The translations under genes and the position numbers were made by a program. A stretch of DNA of 64,000 nucleotides from Bubalus kerabau (Eukaryota; Chordata; Mammalia; Artiodactyla; Bovidae): NCBI RefSeq assembly GCF_029407905.1, contig NC_073646.1, positions 10,806,001 to 10,870,000 on the forward strand, in the 5' to 3' direction. Shown here in pieces: positions 44,835 to 56,129 of this stretch. Under the pieces are notes generated by a model that was given only the letters and a program-made list of their open reading frames with translations, did no database searches and had not been told where the DNA came from. How positions within the stretch are numbered: the stretch's first letter is position 1; every line of letters starts with the position of its first letter.

Positions 44835-45015
44835 AAAGCGTCACCTCTGCATCAGACCCTGTGCTAAGCATGTTGTCATGATCCATCTCATTTCATCCTC
44901 TCAGTAATCTCATAAGGCGGGTACTATGACCTCCATGCTTTCCAGATGAGGAAACAGGCCCAGACAGATTAAAAGATTTGCCCACAGTTGCAGATCTGGG
45001 GTTGATTCCCACTGT
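44835..45015 (-). repeat. MIR SINE relic
   Basis: CCAGATGAGGAAACAGGCCC, with the preceding CTGTGCTAAGCATG and CTCATAAGGCGGGTACTATG, in antisense MIR order. Confidence 0.65.
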
Positions 45016-45860
45016 TATAGGCCTCCTCAAGTGCCCTGACCTTGACCCCAGCTCAGTGGGGAAACCCCAGTCAAGGCCTGGGCCCCACTGGCAGGCTTTG
45101 CACGCAATCCCTGCCCTTGCTAGAGTTACCAGGCCTCGTTTGCGTCTGCACTAATGCCCCCCCTCTCCCGCAGAACTTTCCCTTTCCCCAGGTCAGGGAG
45201 GGTCAGCCCTGCTTCCCAGGGGGGCAACTGAGTCAGGGAGAAGCCGACTTACTCTTTTAGTAAGCACAATACTCAAACCCAGGTCCTCTCCCCACGTGGT
45301 GCCCATGGGGGGCTGATGAGAGTGGGGGCATCTGTGAGGCTGGGCATGTGTCACCATCCAAGGAGCCTGTCCCCCTCCATCACAGCCTCCAGGGACCCTC
45401 TAAAGCCACTCCCACCCCCTCGAGTTCCCTTAATGGCTCTCAACCTTCCCACTGGGTCCCCCCAAGTGAGAGAGATGCCCTGGGGGGGTCTCAAATAACC
45501 AGAGCACAGGCAAGAAAGCTCGATTCTCATTTTTTATATTCCCTTCTGGTCCTTCAAGGGGAGGCAAAGAGAAAACCTCCATCGGGTGCTCATCTCCCTT
45601 TAACAATCTTTAGAACATCTGCCAATTTCCCCTTTTGGCAAAAGACAGAACCCCCGTCCCGCCGCGCACCACCGCCCCCTCCATCCCCAATCTTCCACCT
45701 GCAACCTCTGGAGCCAGAACGTTTTGTCTTCATTGCATTTGTTTACAGTTACCCACTACTTACGGCAAGCCAGACTGGTGTGCCGCTTGCGGTGATGGTG
45801 TGAAATGTCCATCTTGCTTAAAATGAGCTTTTCAAAGTGTTGGGTTTAAAATAAATTTGT
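45016..45860. other. Unique sequence, no gene recognised
   Basis: A 151-codon + frame (45348-45803) is open but without recognisable domain or splice context. Confidence 0.4.
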
Positions 45861-45861
45861 T

Positions 45862-46630
45862 GACCATAATGAGATATCACCTCGCACCTGTTACAATGGC
45901 CGTCAGCAAAAAGATAAGAGACGACAAATGTTGAGAAGCACGTGGAGGAAAGGGAACCTTTGTGTACTCTTGGTGGGAAGGTAATTTGGTGCAGCCATGC
46001 TGGAGAACAGTATGGAAGTTCCTCAAAACAATTAAAAAAATAGAACTACCATATGATCCGGCAATTCCACTCCTGGGCATACACCCGAAGAAAATGAAAT
46101 CACTGTGTCAGAGCGAGTTCTTCACCCCTCTGGTCACCGCATCATTAGTCACAACAGTCGAGATGCGGAAACAATCTAAGCGTCTTGTCAACGGATGAAT
46201 AAAGATGATATGCATATGTACACAATAGAATGTTATTCAGCCACCGGAAGGAAGGAAATCCTGCCATAACGTGAGATGCGATGGATGGACCTTGAGGGCA
46301 AAAACCAAATAAGTCAGGGAGAGACAAATACCAGACAACCTCATTTATTTTCATTAACTGATTAATTTTGAGCTGTTCCAGGTCTTTCTTGCCACCTGCA
46401 GGCTCACATTTCAAGGCACAGGCTTAGTTGACCCCGAGGCACATGGGATCTTAGTTCCCTGATCAAGGAGTGAACCCGTGTCCCTTGCATTGGAAGGTAG
46501 ATTCTTAACCACTGGAACACCAGGAAAATCCCCCAGACTATCTCATTTATATGTGGAATTGAAACAAATGAACTCATAGAAACAGACATTAGATTTGTGG
46601 CTACCAGACGGAAAAAGAGAGACCAGCTAC
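45862..46630 (+). mobile_element. L1 ORF2 end and 3' UTR relic, split by a CHR SINE
   Basis: ATGAGATATCACCTCGCACC, TTCCTCAAAACAATTAAAAA and CCATATGATCCGGCAATTCC are classic L1 ORF2 3' text. It runs to about 46340, is cut by a CHR SINE, and resumes 46537-46627 with ATCTCATTTATATGTGGAAT. Only short frames remain. Confidence 0.85.
46341..46536 (-). mobile_element. CHR-type SINE inside L1
   Basis: Antisense from TTTTCATTAACTG to the reversed head AACCACTGGAACACCAGGAA. CAGAC(AA/TA)CTCATTTA-like text stands on both sides (46332 and 46535), the target duplication in the L1. Confidence 0.85.
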
Positions 46631-46907
46631 GGAGAAGACAATGGCACCCCACTCCAGTACTCTTGCCTGGAAAATCCCATGGACGGAGGAGCCTGGTGGG
46701 CTGCGGTCCATGGGATCGCGAAGAGTCAGACACGACTGAGTGACTTCACTTTCACTTTTCACTCTCATGCATTGGAGAAGGAAATGGCAACCCACTCCGG
46801 TGTTCTTGCCTGGAGAATCCCAGGGACGGAAGAGCCTGGTAGGCTGCCATCTCTGGGGTTGCACAGAGTTGGACACGACTGAAGCGACTTAGCAGCAGCA
46901 ACAGCAG
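46630..46907 (+). mobile_element. BovA2 SINE
   Basis: CGGAGAAGACAATGGCACCC to the terminal GCAGCAGCAACAGCAG; both halves are complete. Confidence 0.94.
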
Positions 46908-47580
46908 CTCTGTCTCGCCTAGGAGGATGTGCGTGGGGCTGTGTCAACCCCGGGAGGACGGAGGGGAGGCAGGTGAGCACGGAGAAGGAGCCTTGCCTCC
47001 CGGTGGAACAGCGGGCGGCATGGAGGTGGAACGGCAACAACGAGGAGAGCCTGAGACTGTGCCCACCCCTGGTGCCTGCAGCCTCTGAAGGGCCCTGCAG
47101 AAACCCCAAAAGTTCTCACAAGCCCAGGTCCTAAGCAGGCCGGGATCTGCTGAGACACAAGCTGCTGCATGCAGCCAGGGTGAGGTCTCACTCGGCCACC
47201 CTGCCACCCCCTGACTCAGTGAAAGGTCACCGGCAAACCCAGGATGGTCTGTGTTCCACACGCACGGCCTCGGCACAGGGTGGCCCAGGCCGGGGGCAGC
47301 GGTGATGGGCCGACTTTGCCTACTTCTCTGAAGGAAGCCTCCAGGCAGCCTGTTCCTAGAAGGAAGGGCCTCACCCAGTGTTTACCTGCTGGCACTGATG
47401 CCAGTGGCCAGGCGTGTCCTGCCACGTGTCCGCTTCCTGGGAGGAAGGGAGTGGTCAGGGGGCCTTGGGCAGGGCTCCTGTGAGTCTGCCTGCCCGCTGA
47501 CACCCAGCAGGTGGACAAAGCAGGAGATGTGGCCTCCACAGTCCCCTTCCCCTGCCTTCCCGCCCCAGGCAGTCCTCTTC
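46908..47580. other. GC-rich unique sequence, no gene recognised
   Basis: Frames on the - strand (to 135 codons) lack protein-like features and start near the SINE. Confidence 0.4.
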
Positions 47581-47582
47581 TC

Positions 47583-47670
47583 CCCTCCCTGTGCCTCGGT
47601 TTCCTCATCTGATTCATGGACACAGTAACACTTCCTTCCTGGGATTGTGAAAATTAAAGGAAACCACGTG
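47583..47670 (+). repeat. MIR SINE relic
   Basis: CTGTGCCTCGGTTTCCTCAT, then TGGGATTGTGAAAATTAAAG. Confidence 0.65.
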
Positions 47671-47788
47671 TAGGCTGGGGGGGTTGCTTCAAGGAGCCTG
47701 GACTTCATCATGAGTGCGCTGTGGGGAGCCCAGGTGGAGTCTTCAGGGGAATAAAATCTGCTAAATACAACACATGAAAATATGTATT

Positions 47789-47990
47789 GATGGGGGCTCA
47801 GCAGTGAAGCATCCACCTGCCAATGCAGGAGACCTGGGTTCAATCCCTGGGTGGGGAAGATCCCCGGGAGAAGGAAATGGCAACCCACTCCAGTATTCTT
47901 GCCTGGGAGATCCCATGGACAGAGGAGCCTGGTGGGCTACAGTCTAAGGTTCACAAAAAGTCGGATGCAACATAATAACTAAATAGCAAA
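47789..47990 (+). mobile_element. Bov-tA SINE
   Basis: GGGGGCTCAGCAGTGAAGCA to AAAAAGTCGGATGCAACATA; slightly 5'-truncated. Confidence 0.9.
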
Positions 47991-49085
47991 AGCAACCGGT
48001 AAGCTCAGAAAAAAAGCAAATCCTAGGGGCCAGCAATAAAAAGGGAATCCCAGGTGACCAGAGGTGGACTCTGGGACCTCCTGCCCACCTGGGGTCGGAG
48101 GACGTGACCTTGCCACAGAGCCGGGGGAGGCAGGGACGGAGAACCCTCATGACTCAGGACCCTGGAAAGCAACCCCCTCCAAAAGAGGGGGCAGCAGTCT
48201 GCCCACCCACCCAGGGATGCAGCCGAAGACGAGGGAAGGGGCTGAAGCATCTAGTGAGAACTTGAAAGTCTGAGACTGGGAGGGTGGGGGTGGGGCAGGC
48301 GGGTGTGCGATCTGAAATGATGCTCCCCCCAGGTGGCTGCAGTCTCAAACCAAACCATCCTATGAAAATCCGTCTGCAGCATCAGCCAGAGCTGCCTCAA
48401 CAGGCCTCTGGGGAAGGTAGGCCTGCCCACAGAGGCGCAAGCAGGCTCGCAGTACTGAAGATGAGCTCATGGTGAACCTTAGAAACCAGCAGAGGAATCC
48501 CACCTGGTGGGAGGAGCCTCACCTGAGCGGTCCTTACCCACAGAGCCACCAGCCCCTCTACCATCCCCCACCTGATGTCAGGACCGCCGCCAAACCCCCT
48601 GCCCCTTCACACTCCCAAACCCGGGAGACCCCTCTCATCAGTGCCTCACGGGAGCCTGGGGTTCGTGTGGAGGAATTCCAGGGGGTGGGGTAGGGCCGAG
48701 TGTCTCCCCTGGGTCCACAAGGTGAGGACAGAGAGGGCCATGTGCAATGGGGAGACCACGGGGCACTGAAGCCCCCCCAGAAGTCCTCCGAGAACTGGAG
48801 GCAGGGGCGGGCCTCCCACAGGGACCCAACGCAGGCGTGAGGAGCTTGCAGAGCCTCCAGGGACCGTGGCCTCTGGGAGGCAAGTCTCCAAGATGCAGGG
48901 ATGTGATGGATGATGTGATGGATGCAGGAACCCAGGAGACCAACCAGGTCCCTGCCGTCACGCATCACAGTTCCGGAGTGAGGCCGACAATTCAAGGTGT
49001 GTGGGGTGCCCTGGGGCTGGGACAGGAGCACAGAGGAGGGGTCCCCAACCCAGCGGCAGAGGCAGGCTTGAGAGGGACAGTGACT
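47991..49085. other. GC-rich unique sequence, no gene recognised
   Basis: Open frames on both strands (up to 189 codons, -) are typical of GC-rich noncoding DNA. A short GATG(T)GATG duplication lies at 48899-48925. Confidence 0.4.
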
Positions 49086-49094
49086 TTTTTTCTG

Positions 49095-49265
49095 GCAGGC
49101 CTGGATTCGAATCCTGACTCCGCACAACGGTACTGAGTTTTCCTGTGCCTCAGTTTTCCCCTCTGTGTAATGGGGGTAACAATCGTCCTCCTCCTGGGGC
49201 CCTGGGAGGATTGTAGGCTATAACGCACTTGGCTAGGCAGCTGCTGGGAGGCCAGGCCCACAGAA
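49095..49265 (+). repeat. MIR SINE relic
   Basis: CTGGATTCGAATCCTGACTC, CTGTGCCTCAGTTTTCCCCT, GTAATGGGGGTAACAATCGT in order; one of the best preserved MIRs here. Confidence 0.75.
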
Positions 49266-50640
49266 GAATGGCTGGGCTTATTACTAATGAATGAGGATGA
49301 GTCACCCAAATGGGCCACCGTCATCGATCTGATGCAATGAATGGGCAGATGAGAGAAATGAATCAATGAATGAAAAGTTCGGTACTGGCTTACAGGGAGG
49401 GGATCTTAACCATGAGGAAGGGAGGAGAGGCCCACCCTGAGTCAGAACTGGGCCAGAGGTCAGGTGATGGCTCACTATGGCACTGGGTGTACACACGTGA
49501 CACCCACTTAATCCTTCCCCAATGATAACATGCCAAGGACCTTAGCAGGGTTCCCTTCCTGCCGGCCAGCAACTCAGCGTCTTCCTTCCCCCCAACCTCT
49601 CCCCCTGGGGCTTGGGAGACACTGAATCAGGGCTTTTGGGGCAGTGGAGAAGGATGAAAATCTAGATTCAGCAAGGAGTGTCCAAGGAAGTCAGAGGCTG
49701 GCCCCTCCCTGGACCAGGGGACCCCGCCCAAGACTGCAGAGCTTGGCGATCCCTGTGGTGGGACCCAGTGGTCTTCCTGCCCCACCTCTGCTCTGGGCTG
49801 AGCCTTTGGGTACTGAGGTCACACCCCCCTCCCAAGCAGCCCCGTCCGCCAGAAGAAATAATAGTAATGGCCATGAAAGATTTAAGGAGCCAGGCACGGT
49901 GCCAAGGGCTGCCATTCACTTCCTCGTCCAGTTCTACCTACGGGGATAGAAACAACAGAGACCCCGATCGGCCACTGATTTTTCAACCGCAAAAACAACA
50001 GTCCTGGGTGTCCTTCAGCTGGTGGTCTCAATAGCTCCATTTTGCAGAAAACTAGGCTCAGGCTGGCCGAGCAGCCTGGAGAAGCGGACGGGAGGTGGGA
50101 GACCCTCGGGAGGGCTTGGGGAGGAGGGGCAGGAATAAGGAGGTCTGGGCTGACTCAGGGGACGGTGGGCTGCCCCTGGCCATCCCCGCCGGGGAATTTG
50201 GTGCTGGGGATCTGAGCAGTTGGAGTCAGACTGGGGCTTTCTGGCCCTCCCACTGGGGCTCCCTTGGGAGTGCGGTGCATGAGCCTCCATCTGGCTGTCC
50301 CCCACCCAAGGGCGACCCTCCCTGAAGCGGTCCACAGAGCCTCCCTGGGGCCTCGATTTGCCTGAGAACAGGGGACGAAGGCAGAGGAGAGTGGGGTCCC
50401 CCAGGGAAGAATGGGGCCCAGCCTACCAGGCATGGCGCCACCAGGAATGGCACCACCTCATCTGTGAAGAGAGCTCCCGTGTCTTAGGAAAGGGGGCATT
50501 GCCACTGATCGGCGTCTGAAGACCCCATATCAAGGGCAAGGGGCAGTGACTTATGGGGAAGCTCAGGGGCCCTAGGGGTGGGGTGGGACAGACAGGGGGA
50601 GGCACATGGGTGTCCAGGCTGCCTCCTCTCCCACCCTCAT
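49266..50640. other. GC-rich unique sequence, no gene recognised
   Basis: A TGAATGAATCAATGAATG-like stretch lies near 49350. No exon recognised. Confidence 0.4.
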
Positions 50641-50644
50641 TGTC

Positions 50645-50760
50645 AAACCTGTCAGTCTTTGAGACCAGCTCAGATATCCCCTCCTCCAGGAAGCCTCCCT
50701 GGATATCCCCACCAGGCAGGTAGCCTTTCTTAGCCCTTCTCCGGATTCCTCATAGGAGAC
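50645..50760 (+). repeat. L2 LINE relic
   Basis: CAGCTCAGATATCCCCTCCT and CCAGGAAGCCTCCCTGGATA match L2 3' text. Confidence 0.55.
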
Positions 50761-50939
50761 ACAGTGCATCCAGCCTCTTTCCCTCAACCCTGACCTCTCT
50801 AAGAGCCATAGACACAGCCATGTGCGGTTCATTTCTATAATCTCAGCCCCTCCCATAGGGATCTGCTGCAGAGTGAAGCTTGGTGGGCTCATGCCACCTG
50901 GAATTGCACTTCTTCCCCCACCCGGCCCTTTTCATATCT

Positions 50940-51090
50940 TGTCCCATGTAGTCCTCACCACCACCCTAAGGGGCAGCTACCACGGTTTATTCCCATTTTA
51001 CAGATTCAGAGACTGAGCCCGAAGGAAACTAGGGACCTCTCCCTGGGTCACACAGCCACCAAGAGACAGACCTGGGTTGGGCTGTGACTT
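50940..51090 (-). repeat. MIR SINE relic
   Basis: TTATTCCCATTTTACAGATT, GGGTCACACAGCCACCAAGA, reversed MIR core. Confidence 0.7.
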
Positions 51091-51254
51091 CAGGGTGTCT
51101 CGGAGGGGGCTGACCTTCCTCCCTGCCGTGTCTTCAGAAAATGTTAGAACAGCTGCCATGAAGAAGCCTGAAGCACAGCAACCAAGGGCAGACGTGAGCT
51201 CTAGACTTGGAGTAACTTACTGTCTATGGCGCCCTCCCTCAGTCTCTCCTCTTT

Positions 51255-51330
51255 GCCAACCATCAGAGGAAGACACGTGCATCCCCATTGTACAGATGGG
51301 GAGACTGAGGCCCGGGGAGGGGGTGGTCCA
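51255..51330 (-). repeat. MIR SINE relic, short
   Basis: CATCCCCATTGTACAGATGG and GGAGACTGAGGCCC. Confidence 0.55.
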
Positions 51331-52585
51331 GGGCTCCAAGGCTACCGGGCTCCAATAAGGATGAGACCCAGTGCAGTCCCTGAACTCTGGATTCTGAGTC
51401 CAGCACCGCACACGGAGTCGCTGAACCCCACCCAGCACCTGCTGAGGGGCGTCTGAGAAATTGATTTCCAGCTCAAAGACCAGTTGGGCTTTTGGGAAAG
51501 GAGCTGGGGAAATTGCGAAGGGATGGGGAGGCGAGGGGTGGGGGGTAGGTAGAAGACAGGCACACTTCCTGCTGGAAGAAAGTCTATCCGTCACTTCTGG
51601 GAACCACAGTGGCTCAGCAACAGCTTGGTGCACTTTGACCCCCGTGGAGCACCCAGCTGTCACCCTTGACAGCCCAGCCGGCCTGCTTGGAGTCTGCATG
51701 TCTGACATCCAGGTGTACCTCTCCAGCCACCTGTGCTGCCACTTGTCTGACTGCTGGACAGGGTGCCCAGCTAGGGCTCCTGCCAGCTCTCTGGGGGACG
51801 GGGGAGCTGGAGTGGCCAGTCATCCTGGCCGAACCCTGAGCTGGCATTGCGGGGGCCCAGCCCCTGCCGATGAGGCAATGTGAGTCCTGTTTCCTGTTAC
51901 TGTGGCTATGCAAATGGGGGGAAATCAGGGCCTCTCCTGGAGCAGGCTTCCCGGAATGATGGCATCGATTGTCCCGAGAAACCTGGCCCCGCTGGGGCCC
52001 CCAAGGGAGGGGGAGGGCGTACATGGCTAAGATCCCTTTCCGTCCTCCTGCAGCTGTTGACGTGGGAGCCGGAGCCGGCAAGCTGGGCAGCTGCCCCGCT
52101 GGGAGAGCATCTTGAGCCTAGACCTGGGCGGATAGGTCACGTGACCCACCCACCTGGCCCGGCCTGTCCCGGCCTGCCCCGAGAAGCCAGGCAGCAGCTT
52201 CCACTTCTCATCGCTGCATCCTCAGCTCGTGGGAAGCGGGGAGCAGGAAGCAGAGGTGGCCTTGCTCGTTCTCAGTCCCTGTCCCAGGGACGGCCACACC
52301 CAATCCCCTCTCTTTACACACAAGAAAACAAGCCTGGGCTGGGGACTGGCCCAGGTCTCTCCGCTTCCCATTCACCCTCAAACCTCCTCTGCTTGAACCA
52401 GAAGCCCACTGGACTTCCGAATCCGTCTTCTGGTTTCTGCTGGCTCATTAGCCTCAGGTCCCAGCCCAAACCTGGCTGCTCATCCCCCTGCTCCGTTCAG
52501 GCTTTCCAAGGGGTCCTTCTCAAGCTCACATCTGACCATTTCACTCCTCCGGCCTGGCATCAAGTCCTCGTTCAAAGCCGGGCCC
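51331..52585. other. GC-rich unique sequence, no gene recognised
   Basis: A 244-codon + frame (51880-52614) runs into the following SINE and lacks domains. Possible diverged L2 text near 52490-52580. Confidence 0.4.
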
Positions 52586-52872
52586 CAGGACTTCCCTCCT
52601 GGTCCAGTGGTTAAGAATCTGCTGCCAATGCAGGGAACACGGGTTCAATCCCTGGCCCCGGGATGATTTCACTTGCCAAGGGGCAACTAAACCCATGTGC
52701 CACAACTACGGAAGCCCACACACCCTAGAGCCTGGTCTCTGCGATAAGAGAAGCCACCGCAATGAGAAGCCCATGCATGGCAACTAGAGTGTAGCCCCCA
52801 CCCACCACAACCAGAGAAAGCCTGTGCACAAAAGCAAAAACCCAGCACAGCCAAAAATAAAAAGAAAGGAGA
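52586..52872 (+). mobile_element. CHR-type SINE
   Basis: AGGACTTCCCTCCTGGTCCA, AGAGAAGCCACCGCAATGAG and an A-rich tail (CACAGCCAAAAATAAAAAG). Full length. Confidence 0.92.
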
Positions 52873-53009
52873 AGAAAAAGCCAGTCCCAAAGATGGCCCA
52901 TCATCAGGCCCCTCCACTCAGAGTGGCCTCATCCCTTGGCACACCTATCTCACACACACACACCCTGGGGACTGCCAGAACTCCTCCAAGGTCCCTCTTG
53001 GGCCTCCGC

Positions 53010-53215
53010 AGCTTTGCTCAAGCTGTCATGTCTTCCTGGGATGGCATTTCCTCCACCATTGCTTCTCTAGCTCCTATTCATCCTTTAAGACAGCATTGCC
53101 ACCTCCAGGTAGCCTTCCCAGATACCCCTAGCAGGATCATGTGCCTATTCTGGGCTCCCGGGACCCTCCACATTCCTCCATCACCACATGTGTCACACTG
53201 GGCTGTCATGTCCCT
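53010..53215 (+). repeat. L2 LINE relic
   Basis: CTCAAGCTGTCATGTCTTCC, TTTAAGACAGCATTGCCACC, AGGTAGCCTTCCCAGATACC: L2 3' text in order. Confidence 0.6.
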
Positions 53216-53247
53216 TTAGCTCCCGTCTTCTCCCCTGACTTGGGTCG

Positions 53248-53263
53248 GTGGGGGGGGGGGGGG
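53248..53263. repeat. G homopolymer
   Basis: About 14 consecutive G following GTCGGT, a likely length-variable tract. Confidence 0.85.
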
Positions 53264-55430
53264 TAGTCCTTAAGGAGTGGGCACAGAGAGGGCAGGGAGA
53301 CAAAACATCCAGTCTACAGGGTTGGTGAAGTATTGGACGTGGGGGGCTGAGGAGGGAGGTATCAAGGAAGAAGTGACAGGATATTGCACATGCGCCTCTC
53401 CCAGAATGCTGAGGGTCACAGACACCCAAGCTTTGGTCACCTTTGAGTCCCCCACCTTCTGAACCCCCTTCCGACATCAGGAACCTCAATTCCTAGCCCA
53501 CCATATGCTTGCGGGCAGGACACAGCCCTGCCTCCCAAGGGAGGAGCCCAAATAGGCCACACCCACTTTCCTATCCTCCCTTGCGGCTAGGGCTTGGTCA
53601 TGTGACGTGGGCTCAGCCAATGAAAGGCACCCAGTCTGGAGTTTGACCGAGCCTCTTGCAGTGCAAAGGAAGGATCTGGGAGGTCTTTCTGAGGGAGGTC
53701 TCAGCAACATGGAGTTCCCTGGGCACCTTGGAAGGAGCGTGGGCACCGCCATGCTGGCTTGTGGCAGAAATGGAGTTGGGGTCTTGCCTCTTACGGCCTG
53801 CCTTCTTCATGTGGACTTCCTGCCCTCTTAGGGGTTCGGTGAGCACCCCAGGATTTGTTCAGTATGTTCGTCTATTTAAATGAACCACAGTTGGATTCTG
53901 TTATTTGTCATTAAGAAACCTCAAGGCCCTCGAGGGAGGCGGGGCACACCTGGAACCAACTCGAAGGAGTCATTGTTTCTGGAAAGACGGGAAGTGCATT
54001 CAGGTGCAGGAACAGCTGACCAGGGTCAAGGTCAGGCTTCGGGGACATATAAGCGATGTTGGGGATGACCAATAACCTGGGTTTGGAGTGTGGGGTTCAA
54101 GCTGGAGGATGCGGTAGGCAGTGTTGTCAAGGATTAGATCCAAGACAGCCCGGAGTGCCAGGACAAGAGGCAGCCTGGACACTATCATGCAGGCAGTGGG
54201 AACCAAGTGGTTGTTTTAGCTGGAGGTGTGCTGATCAGATCAGTGTTTAAAAAAACTCACCCTGCTGCTCGGGGGAAGCTGGACCAGGGGTAGTCTTGGG
54301 CATGCCCCGGGTTTCTGAGCCTTTTCCAGGTGAGTGAGCAAACCCAGGATGTGGACACTGGAACTGTTAAGGACTCCATCTCTTCCTGGATATTGAAGGG
54401 CTTCCTGGACCTTTTACCTCTTCCTCCTTTCCCCTGCTGCACCACAGAACCTCAGTGGAGCATGCCTGACCGCCTCCCACCCTCCCCAGGGAGCTTTGGA
54501 ATGTTGGAACACCTCTCAGACCCACCAGGCCATCCTCCTTGCCTGAGTGTCCTGGGGGCTCCTGGAAGCAATGGGAAGGAGTATTCTAGAATGGACCATC
54601 CCGACTCTGAGCCTCTAGCCTAAGATTTAGCGGTAGCTGTTCCCCATCCCACATCCAGCACTTCAGCAACCTTCCTGGCCATGCCTGTCCACCCCTCTCC
54701 ATCTCTGTAGCCACCACCCTGGTCCAGGTGCCCCTTCTCTCGCTTGGACTGCCCTTGGCTATAGCCTGGTCTTCTGGGCCCTACTAGTCCCCCAAGCATC
54801 CCGATTCCCTTCCCAGCAGCTAGCACATCCTTTTCCAAACCTGATCATACTGTTCCACTTGCCATTCTGCCTTGCCTGCTGCCAGGACATGGTCCAGGGC
54901 CAGGCCTGCAAGGCCAGGTGGAGGACCTCTTGAGGGGGCTCCCCGCCCAGCCCTCTCCATGCTCCTACCCCACCTGCCTTCCCTGTGTGCATGTCTCCAC
55001 CCTTGTACCCACCCCCTGCCTTTCATACATGCTGGTCCATTGGCCCTGTGGACTGGTTAATTGAAGTCAAGCAGCGGCTTCTCCCTTGGGCAGTGTGGCC
55101 CCTCTGCTCCCCATGGCCCCGCCCCCCCATCTCTCATGGCACTCATCCTATGTTCTTAGACATGGGGGGCATTTCTCATCCCTGGTTGCCATTAAGCAGG
55201 GTATCTGGTAGGGGCGGTGGGCTGGTTCAGGCTGCTCTTGGCTCATTCATTTATATTACTTCCCCGAACCTGGAGGCAGATGAGTTTGCAATCTCCAAGG
55301 ACTGGGGGCCACCTCAGAGGAGGGGTTACCACCCAGCTCTGTATTTACAAGTGCCTCTGCCGCTGTGTGGACAGCGGGGCCGCAGGAAGGCAGGGAGCCA
55401 GTCAGGAGGCCTAGGATGTCCCCCTGAGAG
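53264..55430. other. Unique sequence, no gene recognised
   Basis: GC-moderate. Frames up to 149 codons without domain or splice support. Confidence 0.4.
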
Positions 55431-55474
55431 ATGAAGGTAGCTGTGGGTCAGAGAGAAGCAAATTTTCCAGAAAA

Positions 55475-55673
55475 GAAAGTGAAAGTGTTAGTTGCTCAGT
55501 CGTGTCTGACTCTTTGCGACCCCATGGACTGTAGCCTGCCAAATTCCTCTGTCCATGGGATTCTCCTGGCAAGAATACTGGAGTGGGTTGCCATTTCCTT
55601 CTCCAGGGATCTTCCTGACCCAGGGATAGAACCCCGGGTCTCCCTTTTTACCGTCTGAGCCACCAGGGAAGCC
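55475..55673 (-). mobile_element. Bov-tA SINE
   Basis: AGTTGCTCAGTCGTGTCTGA to TTTTTACCGTCTGAGCCACC. The GCATTGCAGGCAGATTC portion of the head is deleted. Followed by poly(T) at 55674-55692. Confidence 0.9.
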
Positions 55674-55825
55674 TTTTTTTTTTTTTTTTTTTCCTAGAAA
55701 CAGAGGTCAAATCAAGAGCATTCAGCAGCTGCAGCAGTGGGTGCCCCACCTACATCCCCCAGCCTTCTCCACCTCCTGCTCCTCTCAAGGAACTTTCTCT
55801 GCCGCAGCCAGCTCCTGCCCCTCTA

Positions 55826-56121
55826 TCAGAGCACCATCCGCTGCTGGTAACGGCTTGTCTGGTAAGAGCCGAAGAGCTCGGCATCCACTTCGGCCAGGGA
55901 GTTGCCCCTACCAGTCACGGGGATGTGGGTGTGGAAAACCTCCAACTTGCTGGCCTGATCAAATCTCCCATGGGGCAGCCCTCTCGACTCCAGCGTGAGG
56001 TCCCTGCAGGGCCCATCCTCCGTCCCCCTGCTCAGCTTCCCCCTACCCACATCTTTCCTGGCATACAGCTGGATTTTCATCAGGGGTCCACTTCTAGGGG
56101 AGCCCACACTGGGGACCGTCG
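55826..56121 (-). CDS. Coding-like segment, possible terminal exon
   Basis: On the - strand a frame runs from about 56121 to a TGA at 55828-55826. Unlike the chance frames around it, its composition is protein-like: balanced charged and hydrophobic residues, including LMKIQLYARKDVGRGK, HGRFDQASKLEVFHTH and AEVDAELFGSYQTSRYQQ at the C-terminus. The nearest usable 3' splice site in this frame ends at 56122 (CTGATCAG). A better pyrimidine-rich one ends at 56132 but would put a stop codon in this frame at once, so the exon may be spliced unusually, be a pseudoexon, or be no exon. A possible small upstream exon in matching phase is described in the findings. No family is recognised. Confidence 0.33.
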
Positions 56122-56129
56122 CTGATCAG

